Positions 59,901-64,000 of a DNA stretch of 64,000 nucleotides are shown piece after piece. Location: assembly GCA_947179485.1 (NCBI GenBank), contig OX359246.1, positions 5,332,001 through 5,396,000 of the forward strand, given 5' to 3'. Source of the stretch: Allacma fusca (Eukaryota; Arthropoda; Collembola; Symphypleona; Sminthuridae). Below the pieces are notes generated by a model that was given only the letters and a program-made list of their open reading frames with translations, did no database searches and was not told where the DNA came from. The translations under genes and the position numbers were made by a program. The number at the start of each line of letters is the position of its first letter. The first letter of the stretch is position 1.

Positions 59901-62189
59901 ATTGAGAACTTTAATTCCGTTTCCTTAGATATGACTCCCCAGCCTGCAAGTGTGGATTACAAAATTATCCCTACCAGTCCGGAGTCTGCTGACGTCATAC
60001 TACTCCAGAAGCCACAAGTGATACCAATTCCGGAGGAATTTCTTCAACCATTGGAATCAACATATCCTTCCAATAAGGTGGATACTCCTACACAGTCCAC
60101 CACCTCCGCGAGATGTACTTATAATTCCACTGTGGACTTCTTCACCTCAGCTTTGGGATCGGAGAATGAGCTAATTACGCCTACGTCCTCACCTGAAGTG
60201 TTACCCGCAACCTCTGGGACACGCGTATTTCATTCCTCTACGCAGGATATTTTAAGCTTATCTAACAATAATGCTCAAAGTCAAAGCTCTGAAATAAATG
60301 TCTCTCCTATTATTCCAGATGTAGGTAAATCCCCAGTAAATCGTCAGAGCCCTACAGACACTCTGACAGTTCCAAAGGTTTTTGTTGACTCAGGCGAAAC
60401 AAACGTAGATTCGTTTATTACTCCTCCCAAGATGGATTGGACACCTTACAGATTACCTCGTCAAGATCTCCCATCCATTGAAGGGAATATACCCGCCCGA
60501 GTCAACACAAATATGACTGTCACTCCTACTCGAATTTCGGAGTCTAAGGACTCAGTTCAATTACGAAAGTCTAAAATTACAATCCGTAAACGCTTTCGAG
60601 AATCACCCGGGTCTGATACGGATCAGTCCTCTCAGTCAATTCCAAAAAGGTTGACTTGTAACATTTTCCAAGGTCCTGAATTTGTAGTTCCGCCCATTAA
60701 GACTCCTCCCGATAAAAGTGCAGGTTCTTTAGTAGTCAAAGGCATTTCTTATGCAGACATTCTTAGTCGCTCCGCCTCTAATGCCTCTAGTATTTCCTCT
60801 CAACAACCTGTAAATTTAAATCGGAGTGCCCCGGTACTTTTAAGTACACCCGGGACATTTCACAACCTCTTAAGTCCCGAAAAAAATTTAACCTCAGGTA
60901 AATTAGTCAGTAACCCCACTCAGGTTACCCGCCCGACGGTAAATCCTGTCACTTCGCCTCTGACACCCGTCAAAACTTACGCTCAAGTTGTCAGTCCTAG
61001 TACAGCACTTAAAGCTGTTAACATTAATCTAGCAAGTAAAATTACTGAGACTTTAGAACCAATTCAGTCTCATAGTCAGTTTTCAAAACCCATTCTGGCG
61101 AACACAGTATCTTCCAGCCCAGATAAAACATATGCACAGGCAGTTAGCTCTGTATCAGAGGTTGTTAAACCCTCCCCTACTATTAATATTAAATTAAGTC
61201 CAGTCACAGTGACTCTTAAGTCCGCTTCTCCCGTTATGACTTACGCTAAGGTTGTAAGTCCATCTGCTAATACTTTAAATACTGGCAAATCCTCCCAATC
61301 GCCAGTATGTTCCGTTACAACAGATCATGATTCTGTTACACATTCCACCAAGTCACCTAAGTTCCATGCAGGTGCTTCTTCATTTATTAGTACCTCTGAA
61401 GTACTAAATACTAAATCTACGCTGATTCCTACTGAAATCAGCCCTGTAAATAATAACTTAATTAAGACTTACGCTCAAATCGTAAGTCCAAATAGGGTTA
61501 CCATACCTAGCCCTACATATATTCAATCACGGACTTACATTACTAGTCCAACATTGACTCCCTCTGACTCCTCTTTAACGGCTTCACATAAAATTTTGAT
61601 GCCTGCGGTAGAGGGTACAAATACTTTATTAAAAAGTGCAAATAATAATATTTTTCCTCTTATACAGCATTTCCCTACTGATGGACCAATCAATACTTCC
61701 ATTGACCGAGGCGGTCAATGCCCATTGCCGGGGGGAAGGACAGCAGAGTCCAATCCTTGGAAGAGTGGACTTCCTACTGTTGGCCCAGGGTTTGTTAAAA
61801 ATCCTCCAAGGACCATAGCCGAGACTCCACCTCCTGAATTTAAGAAGAGCTCCAGAAGTTGCCCAACTCCCACGGACGCTCAAATAAAGGGGCATCATGA
61901 GGAAACTTCCAAGTCTACCACGACTTCTCACGATCCATCTCTAGTCTCTAGTGGGTTCAAACGTTCTGGAAAGGGTCGCAAAAAGAAAAAACATGCATCA
62001 TCAATTTCCGACATGGAATTAAATTTAATTCCAGCCCGTCCTGCTGCTACAGCTGTAGCACATAGGAATTATAGAGGGAGCCCTCAATCCTCCGAAGTTA
62101 GGCCCGCGGAGCTTAGGCGTGGTGGCCGACAGAGGACGCAAACTGTCCCTCATCAAGCCCCTGACTTTAGGGAAAAGAGAAGGAAATAA
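53796..62189 (+). CDS. pol: Gypsy Pol: reverse transcriptase, RNase H, integrase, with a 1700-residue extension
   Basis: The ORF is 2797 codons. Reverse transcriptase: PYNSPVIVVPKK at about 246-257, LDAQQGFLQM and the YIDD catalytic box at about 369-372. RNase H begins near SDASGYRIGA (about 515). Integrase: zinc-binding HHCC from about 733 (HNDALDGGHVG ... CPTCQ), catalytic Asp near 803 (VDYVGPI), Asp at about 865 (VTDNGPHF) and Glu at about 901 (GNIERNNAE), then a GPY/F-like module (WIGPYQIVE) at about 1032. No chromodomain is seen. After about residue 1100 the ORF continues as Ser/Thr/Pro-rich sequence. This has some ten IISP-type repeats (about 1570-1890), later TYAQVVSP repeats (about 2390-2560) and a basic C-terminus. 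Normal Gypsy Pol proteins end near the integrase. The first in-frame ATG is not necessarily the true start. Confidence 0.92.
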   Translation: MNTKDPMGQLMRTKWDIMIQNTCGSPRTANGVHAIFTDSLESSRDPEEHPDVHDKRSHELQSRILRKNQIINNNHNNQVNALNKGDSTEEDSQVLPSPSIITDESFLTEPSTNLMQTIRFSNENNYLNMSNKKSEVIPQQKFHLQVEELTAKAPKSPYIKNEIKMGPNINESQQEHVLMIINKYAEYFARSDDELGVVNYPPVVIDTGDHPPFHKYSYRLAPLEKKVLEEHVERNLRLGVIRPCVSPYNSPVIVVPKKKDDQGIVTHRVCVDLRLLNDQVEQDTYPIPRVDDCLDHLAGAKWFITLDAQQGFLQMRLDEGSQLKTAFSTPKGKFCYNRLPFGYKNSPAVYQTMMDTVLGDLKYTIVLVYIDDLLIFANDFDTLMYRLELVLMRAQKFNLTFKIKKCYFAFNELHFLGHVISGEGTNPDPEKIEAVRVFPSPKCLKEVQSFLGFCNYYRTFIKDFAGKARPLHNLTKKDVPFVWGEEEETTFQALKDAMVNAPVLDYFDAEASIRIVSDASGYRIGATCEQSRDGKIWRPIAFASRLLKGAELNYSNPEKECLAIVYAFEVFRPYIYGRRIQVRTDNAALTSLCTMKDPHSRIARWQIKLAQQDKEIIHVPGKNIPHADCLSRYPLRSLTIIPSQANIEGEPNVHAIIGGNIDEFIEHQNNDDYLKTIIHKLQVPNQCTGNNVNGLSKHFTLIQGLLFRLDKRSVDPYKLVVPKSLRGAILKLAHNDALDGGHVGIYKIYQELYRRYYWKGMPKDVLNYIQGCPTCQVANPATTKPLGLMKIVPPPEEVFTRIAVDYVGPIDPISRSGNKYIFVAIDHTSRFAWAAASPTNTALDSCKWVKKIIFEQIGVVPFIVTDNGPHFTAIEFVQFLQKHGVIHIKIMPNHPSSNGNIERNNAEIKRYIRKYVSAQRDNWDEFLGKACKSHNMHVHAITKFSPFSLVYAVQPKTKLDLVTPVITTVEPQTPEQRESSRKERVTQANLNTTNEQRNRAEKFNKNRKAHNFVRGDLVWIADKVRRGLQLYWIGPYQIVEVCGINSFVVEYRGTKRAKHRIRRVHSHNMKPFRPPVSWQDDYADVFTHKILHDYAHHNSVEEIRPEHRTIDVPPPLPPREPIIVPFGSSVTSSNDHDSNWVNRLRTYAPSITEPCQIIDIYQDPSRLNPGDPMVSPIDSPTPPNPVLNSSLSNRNDDSNADCERSSNSSQESYRPPSSSTETIIRSPIMTRSKSRAINEAIIHANNDLINNADNNMNSNALNNLDSANNERVVPNADDIFAALQNDIQTEEYFQTRNEPMPEVPLTQNDIPRFGPCIPRRRKKGRTNVKSPDGYVPPKTTAREAIRSPVQTRSKVSQFAQETVPLIITPTPTPLLPPDPEPISVSGISINSLVPKSCPNGVNSVHSLVNPLLFVTSPSNYNEDSVMTNISPETMPRLFDESNNYPLIHDTSGDSSPPFLTPHNSSDNVTNSNFTDSILNTEPTMFNTPLELPSDVFRFNKTLQKSSKSSVVPQKSITNVFDELTAHVRKTLFPHSQVVSSDIDIPQEQETLTSVIPEVLNDASPLDTHIIRKEIISPPAGINLTEIPNVQDISKALILDVIPNVALPYQPLVIGEEIISPPANTQTTLVSTPSATEAPAVIPLTVIVSVKDTSITLNSKVLPNVTLPLQTEKTIISPIDVNTRTTIPDVLDIVAPITSEVLNVVSPLISHVIEREIISPPVINTQLTITTEPDAHTALTSEVTVASPQLTEVIEREIISPTPVCTPTSLISEPENLKPIKSIGFPVTTPIPIQVTESNTISPTVISIPTPIVNELESLTPVISERLRDTPPLPIQNIESKIISPTPVCIRAPVTNEHESLESANCEQSRDALPLIVHHIEAEKILTNTDCSTLTGTNFLIPTVEVISPSTSSESIELSSILPNPFLSPPKSEVTTVNSQVQGNDPIFPCPPELTVPELMVSSPGPHIVITSPSDSFTFVTPACPKTARLSDFDENSFENLSSVINSQIVSPFDPAMEASTLDTSTEFTSNLCSNLIENFNSVSLDMTPQPASVDYKIIPTSPESADVILLQKPQVIPIPEEFLQPLESTYPSNKVDTPTQSTTSARCTYNSTVDFFTSALGSENELITPTSSPEVLPATSGTRVFHSSTQDILSLSNNNAQSQSSEINVSPIIPDVGKSPVNRQSPTDTLTVPKVFVDSGETNVDSFITPPKMDWTPYRLPRQDLPSIEGNIPARVNTNMTVTPTRISESKDSVQLRKSKITIRKRFRESPGSDTDQSSQSIPKRLTCNIFQGPEFVVPPIKTPPDKSAGSLVVKGISYADILSRSASNASSISSQQPVNLNRSAPVLLSTPGTFHNLLSPEKNLTSGKLVSNPTQVTRPTVNPVTSPLTPVKTYAQVVSPSTALKAVNINLASKITETLEPIQSHSQFSKPILANTVSSSPDKTYAQAVSSVSEVVKPSPTINIKLSPVTVTLKSASPVMTYAKVVSPSANTLNTGKSSQSPVCSVTTDHDSVTHSTKSPKFHAGASSFISTSEVLNTKSTLIPTEISPVNNNLIKTYAQIVSPNRVTIPSPTYIQSRTYITSPTLTPSDSSLTASHKILMPAVEGTNTLLKSANNNIFPLIQHFPTDGPINTSIDRGGQCPLPGGRTAESNPWKSGLPTVGPGFVKNPPRTIAETPPPEFKKSSRSCPTPTDAQIKGHHEETSKSTTTSHDPSLVSSGFKRSGKGRKKKKHASSISDMELNLIPARPAATAVAHRNYRGSPQSSEVRPAELRRGGRQRTQTVPHQAPDFREKRRK

Positions 62190-63381
62190 AGAGGGGTGGT
62201 AAACCCTTTATGAGTATCACCTGGTTCTTTATTTATTTATATGCCAGTTAAAATATTACTCAGGTTTATGGTGTGGTAATCAGAGATTCGGTGGTCACTT
62301 ACACAAGTAATTGAGGTAATTAATTGTGTTGTTTTTGAAGGAGTAAGGAAGTCTGTCGACACGGGAATAGGACTTGGACATTATATGCAGGATAAATAAT
62401 GAAATTTTATGAATATTATTAAGAAGTTGACTCAGGAATAAAATTAACTTTCCTTACTCTCAATTCCTTATCCCAAAATTCCTGAATAACACTACAGGGA
62501 ATAAATAAATGTATGCTAAATAATTGCCAAGACAAATGGTACTTTTGAGATAGTTCAATTGAGGGTAAAATACCATCGTAGGAATATTTAAAATTTAAAT
62601 GTGATAAGACAACACACACAAATTATACATTCACTTTCCAATACTCCTTACACATATTTAGGGCCCAATAAACACGGCTGAATCAAGGGTCAGAATCGAT
62701 GTTTGATTCTGACACTATCTTTCCTTTCCAAATATTTCCCTATTGAAGTTAGCCTTCTTCTTTTCTTCAGAATATCTTCAAGATTAGAGTCCAGAATTAT
62801 TGGTGATAGGCCTGCTAAAAGTTATGGAGAACTAGAATGAGACCAATATGCATATCTACCTACTCACTTCCACATTCCTCAAAATAGCTGTTAGGACCCT
62901 CCAGTTAAAATATGTTAAAATCTTTAGAATTCTTATCTTAATCCTACAGCTATTTTGAGACCACGACGATACAACCCACAAAAAATATCTCCAATTTATT
63001 TTACAATTCAAATTTTTCAAACTATTCAATAGCTCTGCTATTTCATTTGGGAGATAATTGTGGGGTCAAAATTCTTAAAGTTCAAAAACCATATCTCACT
63101 CTTCAAATCCATCCTCAGTCGTGGTCTCCAACTCCAGTTAGAAGGTCTCTTTCTGCTCTCCTAATAAGTCTTACTGTCATCAATTGATTCCCTTTGGACT
63201 TCTTCCTACTTGATTCTGTTCTCGATCTGTTTGGTTCAGCCGCACTATTGTAAGAATTTTTACAAACACTTAACACAGCTGCGAAAGATAGTGTCTTATG
63301 TAGTGGTGCACACTTTGGGAGTGATTTCGAGGGTCTTATCAAAGCAAAATTTAATTGTTAATTCTTTTGTAGCTATTAATT
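62190..63381. other. non-coding stretch after pol
   Basis: AT-rich sequence follows the stop of pol and the purine-rich run. I searched it by eye for a copy of the 48470-48780 LTR and for an inverted TGTCAG terminus, and saw none. A minus ORF (63115-63342) has charged, Arg/Ser-rich composition but no domain. It may be a spacer within the element or unrelated flanking DNA. Confidence 0.5.
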
Positions 63382-64000
63382 ATGGCCCAACAGCTTTTAT
63401 GGAAGGGAAAGAAAATCTTGCCATCCAGAATTGGTAACCGGGTCGTACGAGACCAGATCGAAGCTCGCATTAGGAAGGAGGATTTTTTTTCTCATACACT
63501 TTCACCGACCGATTCCCCCCTACTCCAAAGACTTCTCCGAGAAACTCAAGATACTCTAGTTTCCTTGATTCCCACAGAGCTTCTTCTCCACGATTACCGG
63601 AATGAATGGTTTGAGTATTATTTACACTTAACAGACTCTGATTCGCATCATTTGCTGGGAATCAAAATCTTTGACACCCGCACCACGGTGTCCATTGACG
63701 AGGAGTATACTACGGCCTCTTTGATCCAAGATTTAAACAACCTCCGCAACCACACCCCTCATTCGGGATGGCCAAGATTCTTGATTTTAACCAGAATCTT
63801 CACATTGAAGCCTCATACTCTCCCTGACACTTTTTGCTTCTCCTGTGCCACTAAAGAACATTTACTAAATGAATGCCCCAAAAACATCTCCACATCTTCA
63901 ACATCGCTTGTTACTACTGAGGAGAAATTGGAGCAAGTTCAAGTCCACATCGCTAAGGCTGAGAGATTATTGGCGAAAATGAAACATGCAGCTTCTCACC
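63382..64000 (+). CDS. ORF with CCHC zinc knuckle, running off the right edge (Gag-like or extra element protein)
   Basis: From ATG at 63382 (MAQQLLWKGKKILPSRIGNR) the frame stays open for 206 codons to the end of the window. The N-terminal part is charged and Leu-rich. At about residues 160-173 CFSCATKEHLLNEC fits CX2CX4HX4C, the retroelement zinc knuckle. A Lys/Glu-rich segment follows, possibly a coiled coil. It lies on the same strand as the Gypsy ORFs, 1.19 kb past pol. It could be an additional ORF of the same element or the start of a Gag from another element. The rest lies outside, so I cannot say whether it is whole. Confidence 0.6.
   Translation, partial: MAQQLLWKGKKILPSRIGNRVVRDQIEARIRKEDFFSHTLSPTDSPLLQRLLRETQDTLVSLIPTELLLHDYRNEWFEYYLHLTDSDSHHLLGIKIFDTRTTVSIDEEYTTASLIQDLNNLRNHTPHSGWPRFLILTRIFTLKPHTLPDTFCFSCATKEHLLNECPKNISTSSTSLVTTEEKLEQVQVHIAKAERLLAKMKHAASH

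Larger units (their letters stand above)
48470..64000 (+). mobile_element. large Ty3/Gypsy LTR retrotransposon, 3' end outside window or unresolved
   Basis: Parts in order: candidate 5' LTR (48470-48780), a 2.7-kb leader, gag (51483-52892), protease (52955-53935) and pol (53796-62189). About 1.2 kb of non-coding DNA follows, then a further ORF running off the right edge. No copy of the candidate LTR occurs after pol within the window, so either the 3' LTR lies beyond 64000 or the LTR call is wrong. A purine-rich stretch at about 62169-62196 could be a polypurine tract but is not followed by an LTR match. The three core ORFs are uninterrupted and lie in different frames, as is common in the family. 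In the visible part the element looks whole and young. It is unusually long for Gypsy elements. Confidence 0.85.

Noticed and set aside
62169-62200. Polypurine tract followed by a 3' LTR directly after pol
   Set aside because: The purine run is real, but the following sequence does not match the candidate 5' LTR or any other part upstream.

Overview
This is 64 kb of AT-rich animal nuclear DNA, most likely from an arthropod. The evidence is spliceosomal genes with GT-AG and GC-AG introns, a sigma-class glutathione S-transferase, eukaryotic tRNA-Ile(AAU) genes, and a dense load of DNA transposons plus a Ty3/Gypsy element. The species cannot be fixed from the sequence alone. Layout: about 2-24.5 kb, minus strand, reads as one host gene built almost entirely of micro-exons. 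A signal-peptide exon at 24460-24545 is followed by at least 17 exons of 12-48 bp, nearly all a multiple of three and joined through phase-1 introns. The ORFs in this stretch are chance; the coding signal is only visible from splice sites. 25.7-34.3 kb holds two divergently transcribed multi-exon genes for secreted proteins that I do not recognise: gene A (minus, 10 exons, 1185 aa) and gene B (plus, 6 exons, 474 aa). Their start codons lie about 590 bp apart and each has one GC-AG intron. A decayed tandem copy of part of gene B lies at about 34.9-36.45 kb and is split by a TA-flanked pogo-like MITE. 37.4-38.3 kb is a complete three-exon sigma GST. 38.4-48.5 kb has three near-identical tRNA-Ile genes on duplicated flanks and several non-autonomous transposons. 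48.5 kb to the right edge is a large Ty3/Gypsy element with gag, protease and pol ORFs; pol has an extra C-terminal region of about 1700 residues. A further ORF with a CCHC zinc knuckle runs off the end. The most striking themes are (1) the micro-exon secreted-protein gene, whose architecture recalls the micro-exon genes of schistosomes and the bicycle effector genes of aphids, and (2) a recurring design of hAT-type non-autonomous elements. In these, terminal inverted repeats and 8-bp target-site duplications enclose dense arrays of a short motif, and the motif differs in every element. Two of them sit back to back, sharing one 8-bp target. Exon structures were assembled by eye from splice signals and phase. 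They are internally consistent but have not been tested against RNA.
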